The notes: generated by a model not told the origin, from the letters alone. Positions 8,508-17,505 are shown, counted from the first letter of the stretch. The stretch is DNA of 64,000 nucleotides from Paraburkholderia sp. FT54 (GCF_031585635.1 NZ_CP134197.1:186001-250000); one strand, 5' to 3'. Numbers and translations are program-made.

Positions 8508-9110
8508 TTAGCGGGCGGATCTGAAGAACAGATCGAACATCAGGTGCACGCAGGCTTTCAGCGGTTCGATCGAGTCTTCCAGTTTCATGCGCAACAGGCT
8601 GCCTTCCCACGCGTTCCAGAAGAAGTCCGCCAGCGCATCTGCGGACAGATCGTCGCGCACCGAGCCGTATTTCTGGCCGCGGCGAAGGTACTCCGCAAAG
8701 CCTACGCGCCATTCGTCGACTGTCTGGCGCGCGGTCGTCCGGCAAAGCTCGCTCGACTGCGCGATTTCACCGGCGAAGTTGCCCAGCAAGCATCCGTAGC
8801 GGTCGTCGCATGCCTCGTAGTCAGCGACGATCCGCTCATAGATCGTGCGAAGCGCCAGCAGCGGGTCGGGTGAATCCGCTTCGCGCGAATACTGCTGCCA
8901 TTCGGCCGCCTGTAAGTCCGCATAGTGGCGCAGGATCGCTGCACCGAATGCTTCCTTGCTGTCGAAGTAGTTGTAGAACGAACCTTTGGGTACGCCGGCG
9001 CGTTCGACGATATCTTTCACGCCAGTGCCGTGAAAGCCCTTTTCGGCGAATAGCGTGACCCCTGCTTCAAGCAGTTTATCGGGAAAGTTTTCTGTACGGC
9101 GAGTGCTCAT
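8508..9110 (-). CDS. TetR family regulator of the yqhD-esterase group
   Basis: A 200-residue regulator starting at MSTRRTENF (ATG at 9110). The helix-turn-helix reads FHGTGVKDIVERAGVPKGSF, then YNYFDSKEAF. The C-terminal domain has GCLLGNFAGEIA, the mark of the AcuR/NemR-type TetR branch that senses electrophiles. It is the first gene of a minus-strand group followed by yqhD and the esterase. The palindrome at 9121-9136 sits 10 bases upstream of its own start and its twin sits before yqhD, so autorepression with co-regulation of yqhD is the natural reading. The inducer is not visible; an aldehyde or quinone would fit YqhD. Confidence 0.87.
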   Translation of the reverse strand: MSTRRTENFPDKLLEAGVTLFAEKGFHGTGVKDIVERAGVPKGSFYNYFDSKEAFGAAILRHYADLQAAEWQQYSREADSPDPLLALRTIYERIVADYEACDDRYGCLLGNFAGEIAQSSELCRTTARQTVDEWRVGFAEYLRRGQKYGSVRDDLSADALADFFWNAWEGSLLRMKLEDSIEPLKACVHLMFDLFFRSAR

Positions 9111-9120
9111 GCCGAGGATT

Positions 9121-9136
9121 GTATGACCGGTCGTCT
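9121..9136. promoter_or_regulatory. operator-like palindrome upstream of tetR
   Basis: GTATGACCGGTCGTCT shares 14 consecutive bases with the site at 8432-8447 and lies immediately upstream of the TetR start codon, where bound repressor would block its promoter. Evidence is the repeat itself and its position. Confidence 0.65.
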
Positions 9137-9712
9137 CAATGGCGCAACCCGGAGGGCGAGTCGGGATGCCTGTCTCTGTGGCCCACAAGCTACCTGGCAG
9201 GGGAAAGCGAGTGCGGAGCGACTGCCCGCGGATACCCGGCAGCAGCGACCACATGTCGCATGTCGCCGGTTGCCACGCGTTGCGCGGCTTCGGCGAGCGC
9301 GTTGGGCGGCACTGCAGGAGCGATGCGGCGCGGGCTCCTGGAGAACTGGTCGACGCGCTGCCCGCGATGGTGATCGATACGCTGCGGGAGCGGTTGCGAC
9401 GCATTCGCGCAGCAGTGCGACCTGCGTGCGGTCATCGCCTTCAACGAATCGCATCATGCGTCACCCGCTCTCAGTGCGTTGATTCAGTTTGGGCGATCAG
9501 TGGGTTATCACCCGCTCCGGGTTGGCCACAAAGTACGGCAGATTCAAACGCAAGTCACAACCCCCCGGTCTGCAGGCTGACACTCGATTGTAAAGAACGC
9601 GTTGTTGCGCGACGCAGCCGACGTGGGTGCCACCCTCGTGACAGGCTCGCACATCGGGCATGGTTGCCGATATGGCGCTACACTCGTCCCCCTTTGCCAA
9701 GGAGAACACCGC
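9137..9712. other. intergenic; possible transposase scrap
   Basis: Nothing is clearly coding. On the minus strand at about 9457-9410 a short peptide MMRFVEGDDRTQVALLREC resembles the first residues of IS1182-type transposases (M-RF-G-R-Q-LLPE), but nothing after it matches and the frame breaks. If real it is a 15-residue relic. Confidence 0.3.
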
Positions 9713-10015
9713 ATGTCATCGGAAATTCGTGTAGTCGCAGTCGTTCAAGGTAAACCGGGTACTGCTGACGCGATCGAGCAGGCGCTATTGCGCTGTGTGG
9801 CGCCGAGTCGTGCCGAGACGGGCTGCCTGCTCTATACGCCGCACCGCGACCTCGATCGCGCCGAGCGTTTCGTCTTCTTCGAGCGCTGGGCAAGCCGCGC
9901 AGCGCTCGCCGAGCACGAGCGCACCGAGCACTTCAAGGAACTGGTTCGCGAACTGACGCCGCTGGTCGCACAGCCGCTCGACGTGACGATACTCGATGCG
10001 CTACTCGATGATTGA
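9713..10015 (+). CDS. antibiotic biosynthesis monooxygenase (ABM/YgiN-like)
   Basis: A 100-residue dimeric ferredoxin-like fold protein. The start ATG follows AAGGAGAACACC, an excellent ribosome site; a longer frame from 9602 lacks one. Diagnostic features are the N-terminal strand IRVVAVVQGKPG, the ETGCLLYTPHRD turn, FVFFERWASRAALAEHERTEHF with the conserved E-W and the H-x-x-T-x-HF segment. Family members are quinol monooxygenases or cofactor-free oxidoreductases. It stands alone, with about 300 non-coding bases before the next gene, so its pathway cannot be set from context. Confidence 0.85.
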   Translation: MSSEIRVVAVVQGKPGTADAIEQALLRCVAPSRAETGCLLYTPHRDLDRAERFVFFERWASRAALAEHERTEHFKELVRELTPLVAQPLDVTILDALLDD

Positions 10016-10313
10016 GCATGTTCCATCGCCCGAGTGATTGGCTCGTTGGACACCTCGACGAGTCTCCAGCTCAACACGACTAAGCGCGCCGGTGGACTTT
10101 CGCGGTCGCGGTGACAAGGCTCACGTCATCCTGGTCCACCGAATGCGATGATCTCGAGACATGTACTCTCCGCGTGGCGCCTTCAACGCGATTGCCGCAA
10201 ATCTCGTACACTCGGACGCCACCGCGGTAGCGCATCGATCTGTGGTTCGGCAGCACATGCTGCGTTACGTTGGGCGCCACCGCGTGGACCGCTCTCTCAC
10301 GGAAACTTCAAGC

Positions 10314-11057
10314 ATGGTTAACAATCAATCTACCAGCATTACTCTTCAACAAAGCCGGGTCGTGGTGGCCGGGGGCACGTCAGGAATTGGCTTTGCCGTA
10401 GCCGAAGCCGCGGCGCATGCCGGAGCCGAAGTGATCATCGCCTCGAGCAGGCCGGAGCGCGTCGCGGCCGCGCTTGAGCGCCTGCCTCAAGGCACGCGCG
10501 GCGAGTCACTCGACTTTACCGACGAGGAGCAAGTGCGCGCGTTTTTCGCACGCATCGGTGCGCTAGACCACCTCGTCTACACGGCCGGGGAATCATTGTT
10601 GCTGCAAACCCTCGCTGAGCTTAGCATCGAAGCCGCGCAGCGGGCCTTCGAGGTACGCTATTGGGGTGCGCTCAAGGCCGTCAAATATGCGGCTCCCCTC
10701 ATTCGTGCGGGCGGCTCCATCACCCTGACGAGCGGAGTGGCTTCGTCGCGTCCCTTGCCTGCGTGGACGATCCCGTCCAGTATCCTCGGGGCCATCGAGT
10801 CGCTCACACGGACACTGGCCGTCGAGCTTGCGCCGCTGCGTGTGAATGCCGTGGCGCCTGGCGTCTTGCGTACCGCGCTGTGGGACAACATGAGCGAAGC
10901 CGATCGCGAAGGTCTGTACGACCATATCGCCGGGAAGATGCCGGTACAGCGGGTCGGGGAGGCGAGCGACGTCGCGCAAACGTATCTTTACCTGATGCAG
11001 CAGGGCTTTAGCACGGGGCAGGTCATCGTTGTCGACGGTGGTCACGTGCTGGTCTGA
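10314..11057 (+). CDS. divergent short-chain dehydrogenase/reductase
   Basis: A 247-residue SDR with an intact cofactor loop (VVVAGGTSGIGFAVAEAAA) and the usual C-terminal VAPGVLRTALW and GQVIVVDGGH segments. The catalytic S-Y-x3-K triad is altered: after TSGVASSRP the position of YxxxK reads WTIPSSI, so neither Tyr nor Lys is present. Some SDR subgroups with SG-GW-ES spacing show the same change, so this may be a natural non-canonical clade and not damage. I chose ATG 10314 (MVNNQSTSITL) over an upstream start at 10161 because the SDR fold begins there. The next SDR starts 19 bases after its stop. Confidence 0.8.
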   Translation: MVNNQSTSITLQQSRVVVAGGTSGIGFAVAEAAAHAGAEVIIASSRPERVAAALERLPQGTRGESLDFTDEEQVRAFFARIGALDHLVYTAGESLLLQTLAELSIEAAQRAFEVRYWGALKAVKYAAPLIRAGGSITLTSGVASSRPLPAWTIPSSILGAIESLTRTLAVELAPLRVNAVAPGVLRTALWDNMSEADREGLYDHIAGKMPVQRVGEASDVAQTYLYLMQQGFSTGQVIVVDGGHVLV

Positions 11058-11076
11058 CGGTCCCGGAGGCAAAAAC

Positions 11077-11829
11077 ATGAGTTTCGATTTCAACGGTAAA
11101 CGCGTCGTCGTCGCCGGGGGCTCGCGCGGTATCGGCCGCAGCATCGCGCTCGGGTTCGCGCAGGCAGGCGCCGCCGTGTCCGTCTGTGCGCGCAACCTGG
11201 AAGGATTGAAAGCGGTCGAGGCCGAGTTGTCCGTCTATGACCGTCCGGTCCATACCGCAGCTTGCGATCTCGCTGACGGCGAGGCGATCACCGCTTACAT
11301 TGCGAGCGCCGGCAATGCGCTCGGCGGTATCGACATTTTGATCAACAACGCGTCCGGTTTCGGGGGCGGGGATACCGAAGCCGGATGGGAGGCCGGCATC
11401 CAGGTCGACCTCATGGCAACAGTGCGCGCGGGTCATGCCGCGCTTCCATTCCTGCGACAGTCGGCCAACGCTGCGATCGTCAACGTGACGTCCATCTCGG
11501 CGCTGCGTCCGTCGGCACGCACCCAGTCTTACGCGGCGATCAAGGCAGCGGTCGTGCACTACACGGCTTCCCATGCATTGACACTCGCGCCGGATCGGAT
11601 TCGTGTCAACTCGGTTGCGCCAGGTTCGATCGAGTTTCCCGGTGGAGCGTGGGAGCAGCGCAAGACTTCCGATCCCGAGTTGTATGAGCGGATCCAGCGT
11701 TCGGTTCCGTTCGGCCGGCTCGGGACACCCGCGGAGGTCGCGAGCGCGGTGCTGTTTCTCGCCAGCTCGCACGCGGGCTGGATCACCGGCCAGACCTTGG
11801 TGGTCGATGGCGGCCAGGTGCTGACATAA
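11077..11829 (+). CDS. short-chain dehydrogenase/reductase, canonical
   Basis: A 250-residue classical SDR. GGSRGIGRSIALGFA binds the nucleotide, DILINNAS is the NNAG-type motif, and the catalytic set is complete: Ser in NVTSISA, then QSYAAIK with Tyr and Lys. VNSVAPGSIEFPGG and GQTLVVDGGQVL close the fold. The ATG at 11077 has CGGAGG 6 bases before it; the longer frame from 11029 overlaps the preceding gene. The tight spacing indicates an operon with the divergent SDR upstream. Substrate is unknown. Confidence 0.88.
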   Translation: MSFDFNGKRVVVAGGSRGIGRSIALGFAQAGAAVSVCARNLEGLKAVEAELSVYDRPVHTAACDLADGEAITAYIASAGNALGGIDILINNASGFGGGDTEAGWEAGIQVDLMATVRAGHAALPFLRQSANAAIVNVTSISALRPSARTQSYAAIKAAVVHYTASHALTLAPDRIRVNSVAPGSIEFPGGAWEQRKTSDPELYERIQRSVPFGRLGTPAEVASAVLFLASSHAGWITGQTLVVDGGQVLT

Positions 11830-11902
11830 GCGCCAAGGATGTGTCGCAATAAGAGATGGACGGTAGAATTCCGGCGATACAAAGTCGCCGATGGGAGAAT
11901 CG

Positions 11903-12091
11903 ATGAAGACGCTGGACCGGGCGTTGGCCAAGGTACTGAAACGCTTGCACTATCATCCCGTTCGTCCCTCGATTCTTATCGCGACAAAACCAGATCAAGT
12001 CGTATGGATAAGCCATGGGATCCCCGATTCGTTAGCCGTTAAGCATAAGACGATCAGGGGCGACGAAGTGTTAAGGATGGCCAGGCGGTAG
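11903..12091 (+). pseudogene. probable IS6-family transposase scraps
   Basis: The frame opening at 11903 reads MKTLDRALAKVLKRLHYHP, which matches the usual start of one IS6-like transposase group, then loses similarity at once. Further on, HKTIRGDEVLRMARR at about 12045-12091 is reminiscent of the C-terminal T-x-x-G-x-E-x-MHMIRKG segment. If both are right, the middle of the gene is gone. The first piece is fairly convincing, the second weak. Confidence 0.45.
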
Positions 12092-12155
12092 ATACGAAAA
12101 AGCCCAGCGGATCAGGCCGGGCTGAACTGACCCCGCAAAGTTGGACAGTTTGAGT

Positions 12156-12992
12156 TCAGGTTTGAGCGGGCTGGGTTCTGTACATCACAGGACTCAGCCC
12201 GTTCAGTTTGAGCTTGATGCGTTTGTGGTTGTAGTAGTGAATGTATTGTCTGATGCCAGCCTTCAACTCGTCGATACTTTCAAACCTGCTCAGCCGGAAG
12301 AACTCCGCCTTGAGCGTGCCAAAGAAGCTTTCCATTGCCGCATTGTCGTAGCAGTTTGCCTTGCGCGACATGCTCTGCGTCAGGCCGTGTTGATCCAGCA
12401 GCCTCCGGTAAGCAGGCATCTGGTACTGCCAGCCCTGGTCTGAATGCAGCAGCGGGGTCTCCTGGGGACCAAGCTTTGCCAGCGCTTTTTTTAGCATGCT
12501 GCTGACCAGATCGAAGACCGGTCGGGTGTTCATCTGATAAGCCACGATCTCGCCGTTATACAGATCCATGATCGGCGAGAGATACAGCTTCTGACCCAGC
12601 ACGTTGAACTCCGTCACGTCCGTCACCCACTTCTGATTGGGCTGCTGTGCGCTGAACTCGCGGTTTAACAGGTTCGGCGCAATACGGCCGACTTCGCCGC
12701 GCCATGAGCGGTATTTCTTCGCGCGCACCAGCGATTTCAGTTTCAGTTCTCCCATCAGACGTTGCACCGTCTTGTGGTTCACGCTCGGGCCTGCCTGCCG
12801 GATCGCCGCCGTGATGCGCCGGTAGCCATAACGGCCCTTGTGGCGTTCATACACAGTCTTGATGCGGGTTTTGAGGTCCTTGTGCCGCTCACCGGCATCC
12901 GGCACGCTCAACTGGTAATAGAACGTGCTGCGCGCCAGACCCGCTGCCTTCAGCAAAGCGGGCATCGGGTGGTGCTGCCGGAGCTCCTGCAC
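12156..12992 (-). CDS. IS3-family transposase OrfB (integrase core)
   Basis: The 278-residue frame has an HTH_21-like segment (RYGYRRITAAIRQAGPSVNH) and the rve integrase core with the DDE residues in KWVTDVTEF, LHSDQGWQYQ and NAAMESFFGTLKAE. The frame begins at GTG 12992, overlapping the OrfA stop (TAGTG). In this family OrfB is normally made as an OrfAB fusion by -1 frameshifting; an A-rich run (AGAAGAAAAAGCG on the minus strand) lies just before the OrfA stop and is the probable slippery region. It acts in cis on the ends of this element. Confidence 0.92.
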   Translation of the reverse strand: MQELRQHHPMPALLKAAGLARSTFYYQLSVPDAGERHKDLKTRIKTVYERHKGRYGYRRITAAIRQAGPSVNHKTVQRLMGELKLKSLVRAKKYRSWRGEVGRIAPNLLNREFSAQQPNQKWVTDVTEFNVLGQKLYLSPIMDLYNGEIVAYQMNTRPVFDLVSSMLKKALAKLGPQETPLLHSDQGWQYQMPAYRRLLDQHGLTQSMSRKANCYDNAAMESFFGTLKAEFFRLSRFESIDELKAGIRQYIHYYNHKRIKLKLNGLSPVMYRTQPAQT

Positions 12993-13519
12993 TATTTGCG
13001 CTTTTTCTTCTGCACGCCCTGCTTCTTTGCCTGAAGCAGGGCATCGAGCTTTTTTAGATAGGCCACCTCCGCGCGCAGGTACTCGTTTTCCTTGAGCAAC
13101 TGCTCACGCGTGCGCTTATCTGGCGCACTGTCTTCGGTCGGCTTTTCAGGAACTGGCTGGGTCATGGTTTTGCGGCGCCATCGTGGACGAGGCGCCAGTG
13201 CGTCGATACCGCCTTCATGATACCGGCGTTCCCATTGCGCTATGCAGCCCGGACTGCGGATGTCGAACACCGCAGCCACCTGCCGGTATGGCAAATCCTT
13301 CTGCCACATGTGCATGAGTACCGACATCCTGAACTGCGCGTCATAGTGACTGAATTTCTTGCGCAGTCCGTCCCGTCCATGTTGCTCGTAGGCCGAAATC
13401 CACAGCTGTAAAACCGAGCGACTCACTCCATACCGCTTTGCAAGTACCTCGACACCAGCCGAACCGGCCACGTACTGCTTCACCAGCTTCAGCTTTAACT
13501 GCTCACTGTACTTCGTCAT
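12992..13519 (-). CDS. IS3-family OrfA (helix-turn-helix)
   Basis: A 175-residue DNA-binding protein starting MTKYSEQLKLKLVKQY at ATG 13519. It has two HTH segments (GVEVLAKRYGVSRSVLQLW and LPYRQVAAVFDIRSPGCIAQW) and a C-terminal leucine-rich coiled coil (EQLLKENEYLRAEVAYLKKL) that serves OrfAB multimerisation. The lysine-rich tail QKKKRK coincides with the frameshift region. It sits just inside the right inverted repeat. Confidence 0.9.
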   Translation of the reverse strand: MTKYSEQLKLKLVKQYVAGSAGVEVLAKRYGVSRSVLQLWISAYEQHGRDGLRKKFSHYDAQFRMSVLMHMWQKDLPYRQVAAVFDIRSPGCIAQWERRYHEGGIDALAPRPRWRRKTMTQPVPEKPTEDSAPDKRTREQLLKENEYLRAEVAYLKKLDALLQAKKQGVQKKKRK

Positions 13520-13809
13520 GAAAAACACCCCAAAAGGTTGGATCGGTGTCCAACTTTTGGGGTGCAGTTCAGGCTTTAAATTTCTTATCGCCGCTTTGCT
13601 TCCTCGAACTGGACAACCGCCTCGCTCATCACCTCTGGGACAATGGTGACAACTATGGATGATCGTCAGTCCAATTCCGGCAGTTGATGTGCGCAGTAGG
13701 TATGACCGGCGTAATTTTTCCGGTCGAACGCTGCCTGTGGAAAGAAACAACGTCAATGAGTCGACATGACGGGAGGTGCTCGAGGCGTAGCCGCGACGAG
13801 CACTGTTGA

Positions 13810-15723
13810 TCAGGGTGTCCAGCGATAAATGATGACGCTGGTCCCATTGTAGTTATCCTTCGTGATCACGTACTCCCCGGTCGACCGACGATACGATCTA
13901 AGGCCGTACATCGAATCCACGTCATTGCCGACGTACACGGTGTTGGGATTGCTGTTGATCAACGTGGTGTCCAGGCTGCCTGTGGTCAGATTGAAGGCAT
14001 CGATGTTGGGCACGGTGTGTACATATCCGACGAAGAGATAGTTGCCGGCCGCCGTGATCGACTTGGGATTGGCGCTGGTGAGGTTGATCACCGGATTGGG
14101 AGCGGTCGTGTTGCCTGCGAGCCAGCCGTGATACACCTCGATCCGCGTTCCGATCGACGTCCAGTCCGTGCTCCCGACGATTCCCTGTGCCAGGATCATC
14201 GTGTCGCTTTCCGGCAGGTAGATGATCCGCGTCAATGGCATGATCGTGCCCGGAATGGGCGTGGCAATTCCTGCTCCCCAACTCGGCTGACCGTTGGCAT
14301 CGAAACCGGTCAGCGGATAGTGCCAGATGGCATTCGTCTTGTCCAAACCGGCCCAGACTTCCCCTTTGCTGTCAAGGCAGAATCCGTCCCTGACCGGTGC
14401 TGTCGTCTTGAACGCCGTACCTGGAAGCGTGGCGTCCGGTATGGCGATGTAACCATTCGCCGCATTGAAGTGGAAGAAGTAGAAGGTATCGGGATTCTGG
14501 CCCGACGCCACGAGGATCCGGTTGGCGCCGACATTGGCAAGTTGACCGAAGTGCTCATCCCGTGAGCGATCGTTGATGTTGATGCGTGGATCGGATGGAT
14601 AGTCGATCGGATCGACAGTGTTCGCTACGAAGGTTCCCCCCGCAGTGCCGCTGTAGATGTTGGTGCCGCCATAGAAGTACGTGCCGTCAGTACCCGGGTC
14701 CGGAGCGGCGACCCCCTCGAAGTTGAGAGACTGAAGCTTCCATTGCAGGTGGCCAAAACTGTCGTAGGAGTGAATGTCGGTGCCGCCGTCGCGGCCGAGA
14801 TCCCAGCTTCCGCCCCACGGGTTGTTGAGCACATAGAGGTTGCCTGCGGTGTCCTTGCCGATACCAGTGACGCGGGTGAAGCGCTTGTCTCCAACCTGTC
14901 CTTTGATTCCGGTCGTGGTGTCGAGATATCCCCCCTGAACGCCAAATGTACTGACCAGAAATGGAATGCCCAAAATGTTATAGGACTTGATGTTCATGTC
15001 GGGGCCCTCGTCGCCGATCATGAGACATCCGGTCGACGAATCGAAATACAGCGAGGACGGTCGAGAGGCGACGGACATCTGGATCGTGTTCACGAGCACG
15101 CCGGCCGGATTGAACTCGAGGATCGCGCCCGTACTTTTCTGCGCAACCCAGATGTTGCCTGCGCTGTCCACTGCGAGTGCGCCAGGGCCTGAGACGGCGA
15201 TATCCTGCCGCCAGACGCCGTCCGTGGTGTAGACGCGGACGCGATTTCCAGGAAAGTCGCTTGCATACAGGAGCGAGCCCGACGTCGCGAGTCCTGTGAT
15301 TACATCAGCCCGCGGCTCAGTCGTTGTCGCGCTGACCGAGATGAGAAGATTGCGAGTATGGCTGGTTCGGTCGTACCGCCCCACCGTGCCGCTGCCGTAT
15401 GTGGCATTGAATTGCAAGGCAGCGAAGATTGAAGTTGCATTTCCCGTAATGGCGCTGCCCTGAAACTCGCCGTGACCTCCTAAGGACCCCAGGCTTTGGC
15501 CGTTCTGGTATATCGCGATACCACCCTCGTTTTCGTCCCACATGGAAGCCGTGTAGATGACACCCTCGGGCGCTATCCACATGGAGCGCGCAACGCTACC
15601 CACGCGGGTAACGTTGGTCCCAGATGTATTCGCCACCCAGTCGGTGGTGTACTGTCCCTGGCACTCCGGCGCAATCATAGCGATCAGCAGTGCGGCGAGG
15701 AACGTGGCATAGATTCGTTTCAT
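13810..15723 (-). CDS. secreted beta-propeller (NHL/SMP-30-like) protein
   Basis: A 637-residue protein with a Sec signal (MKRIYATFLAALLIAMIAP, then ECQG). The mature chain is a run of propeller-like repeats with recurring GxxxDTAGNLYVLNNP, VDSAGNIWVAQKSTG, LDSKGEVWAGLDKTN blades, typical of NHL or SMP-30/gluconolactonase-like folds. No enzyme motif or membrane anchor is visible, so an extracellular or periplasmic binding or scaffold role is the most I can say. The Ser/Thr/Gly-rich composition also recalls secreted proteins of soil bacteria. It ends 236 bases from the IS3 element, which has not disrupted it. Confidence 0.75.
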   Translation of the reverse strand: MKRIYATFLAALLIAMIAPECQGQYTTDWVANTSGTNVTRVGSVARSMWIAPEGVIYTASMWDENEGGIAIYQNGQSLGSLGGHGEFQGSAITGNATSIFAALQFNATYGSGTVGRYDRTSHTRNLLISVSATTTEPRADVITGLATSGSLLYASDFPGNRVRVYTTDGVWRQDIAVSGPGALAVDSAGNIWVAQKSTGAILEFNPAGVLVNTIQMSVASRPSSLYFDSSTGCLMIGDEGPDMNIKSYNILGIPFLVSTFGVQGGYLDTTTGIKGQVGDKRFTRVTGIGKDTAGNLYVLNNPWGGSWDLGRDGGTDIHSYDSFGHLQWKLQSLNFEGVAAPDPGTDGTYFYGGTNIYSGTAGGTFVANTVDPIDYPSDPRININDRSRDEHFGQLANVGANRILVASGQNPDTFYFFHFNAANGYIAIPDATLPGTAFKTTAPVRDGFCLDSKGEVWAGLDKTNAIWHYPLTGFDANGQPSWGAGIATPIPGTIMPLTRIIYLPESDTMILAQGIVGSTDWTSIGTRIEVYHGWLAGNTTAPNPVINLTSANPKSITAAGNYLFVGYVHTVPNIDAFNLTTGSLDTTLINSNPNTVYVGNDVDSMYGLRSYRRSTGEYVITKDNYNGTSVIIYRWTP

Positions 15724-16539
15724 GATCGTGAAGCGTGCCCTCCTGTGGCACCTGAATTGGGGATTGCGGTTTGACTCGTGCTCACAGCGTTGACAACCTG
15801 GTGGGCTTTACAGGGGGACCGACTGATGGTTTCTGTGGTTGCCTTCCTTGCCGTGCTGGTACGCGCGCTATGGGCTGGAAGATTCTTCGATCGGGAAGGG
15901 GGGCGTCTTCGAAGCGTGCCCGGCGCCGTTCGCCTGTTCGGCGAGTGGCGTTTCGCAGGAAACTGTCCTTGTCCACTCGCCGCTCCAGCAAGTGTCGCGT
16001 CTGTCCAACTCAACGCTGCGTTCGAACCGTATAACGGCGTGGCGCGGAAAAGGTTGAGCTGTTCGCGTTTCCAGTACAGGCAAACGGCGCTAGACACCAG
16101 CCCGGGCAGCGCTGTCAGCCGGTCCATGAGGTGGATGAGCGTTCAAGTGCCAACTGGCGGTTCGGAGTGGCAAGCGTGGCCCCGCGAGCGCGGTGACTTC
16201 TCGGGGGGCGATGGTGCGGTAGGTGCCGACTACCGAAATTCGTCGCTGAGGGGCGTCTGACCGGACTCGGCCGGCTGCCGATCAGACATGCCTTTTGCAA
16301 ATCCTCCGGGCTCGTCACAATGCGGGACGTCTGACTCTCTTGCCGCCCGACATGCATTCAACGGGCCCAGGTCCGTACTATTCGGAAAAGCGGAGTGGCA
16401 ATCTCTTTTCTTCTTCATCGAGCGGCGAGTCGCGAACCAGCGGACGTACGCGACTCATGTCAAACGTTGAACGGCTGCTTCGGAGGGGACTGACTGGCCG
16501 GAGTGGGTCTGGTGCGGTCCTCTGCGCGATGCGCGGCTC
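15724..16539. other. long interval with no recognised gene
   Basis: Several frames stay open on both strands but they mirror one another and lack ribosome sites or family resemblance. This could hold the regulatory region of the beta-propeller gene (which starts at 15723 leftward) plus decayed DNA next to the YhcG fragment. Confidence 0.5.
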
Positions 16540-16985
16540 GCGAGTTCAGGTCTTGCTATGAAACAGAGGCGTTGCGCGAAGGCTGGTCGGTGCGCCAGCT
16601 TGACCGCCAGATCGGTAGCCAGCTTTACGAGCGGCTGGCGCTGTCGCGCAACAAGGCGGCCCTGCTCAGGAAAGCCGCTGATGTCCAGCCGGGTGATCTT
16701 CTTACGCCAGAGGAGGCAATTCGCGACCCGTTCGTACTCGAGTTTCTCGACATCAAGGACGAGTACTCGGAGTCGGACCTTGAGGAAGCGCTGATCCAGC
16801 ATCTGGCGGATTTCCTGCTGGAGCTTGGCGACGACTTCGCTTTCGTCGGCCGGCAGCGTCGCCTGAGAATCGACGACACATGGTTCAGGGTCGATCTGGT
16901 GTTTTTCCATCGACGGTTGAGATGCCTGGTCATCATTGATCTCAAGGTCGGCCGCTTCAGCTATGCGGACGCCGGGCAGATGCAT
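16540..16985 (+). pseudogene. YhcG-type (DUF1016) PDDEXK nuclease fragment
   Basis: About 148 residues, SCYETEALREGWSVRQLDRQ through GQMHL, match the C-terminal half of YhcG/DUF1016 proteins: the YERLALSRNKAALL linker, PFVLEFLDIKDEYSESDLEE, LLELGDDFAFVGRQ, and the nuclease residues in FRVDLVFFH and VIIDLKVG. The N-terminal DUF1016 half is missing and the last motif (normally QMHLYLNY) is cut after QMHL, where the sequence switches to a SYLF protein. Intact proteins are about 350 residues and are probable nucleases often found near defence loci. This copy is dead. Confidence 0.8.
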
Positions 16986-17505
16986 CTCCCTGGGGTCGGT
17001 AAGCGATGCCATTGCCAACGAGTCCAACGATTCGAAGCAGCGGGCGATCGATGCAAAGGTCCATGGGACCCTGTCGAAGCTGTACGCGAACGTCAGGGGT
17101 TCCCGGGAATTGGTCGGCAAGGCGAACGGTGTGCTCGTGTTCCCATCGGTGATCAAGGTTGGCTTCGTCGCCGGTGGCGAGTACGGCGAAGGCGCATTGC
17201 GCGTAGGCGGGAGATCCGTTGATTACTACAGCACGGTATCCGGGTCATTTGGCATGCAGGCAGGGGCTCAATCGAAGGCCGTTATCTTCCTGTTCATGAC
17301 CCGTGATGCGCTCAACAGCTTTCGCCGTTCCAAAGGCTGGTCGGTCGGTGGAGAAGGGTCAGTCGCGCTCTTGAAGATCGGTGCGAACGGCGCGATCGAT
17401 ACGACAACGGCAACCGCACCAGTCAATGCGATCGTGCTGACCAATGCCGGTCTGATGGGAGATGTGTCACTCTCGGGAACCAAGGTCTCGCGACTCAAAA
17501 TTTGA
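16984..17505 (+). pseudogene. SYLF-domain (YSC84-type) lipoprotein missing its N-terminus
   Basis: From the junction the frame gives DAIANESNDSKQRAIDAKVH, then LSKLYANVRGSRELVGKANG, VLVFPSVIKVGFVAGGEYGE, YYSTVSGSFGMQAGAQSK and the terminal NAGLMGDVSLSGTKVSRLKI. This is a near-complete SYLF domain of the Burkholderia lipid-binding lipoprotein type (BPSL1445-like). The signal peptide and lipobox are absent because the YhcG fragment is fused in front. A chimeric start inside yhcG (from 16936 or MRTPG near 16963) could still give a cytosolic product, but the normal outer-membrane or periplasmic location would be lost. Confidence 0.8.

Larger units (their letters stand above)
12123..13571 (-). mobile_element. 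complete IS3-family insertion sequence
   Basis: The ends are imperfect inverted repeats: TGAACTGACCCCGCAAAGTT at 12123 inwards, and TGAACTGCACCCCAAAAGTT reading inwards from 13571. Both outer tips are TG...CA. The 3 bases GGC flank both sides (12120-12122 and 13572-13574), the 3-bp target duplication expected of IS3 elements. It carries OrfA and OrfB on the minus strand. All parts are intact, so this is probably the youngest mobile element here. Confidence 0.92.

Noticed and set aside
12095..12122. Hairpin AGCCC...GGGCT before the IS3 element as a terminator
   Set aside because: The arms are only 5 bases with a long loop and no T-run; the IS insertion also splits its right flank.
13217..13411. 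Small plus-strand frame inside the IS3 element
   Set aside because: Lies entirely within OrfA in antisense and has no support.
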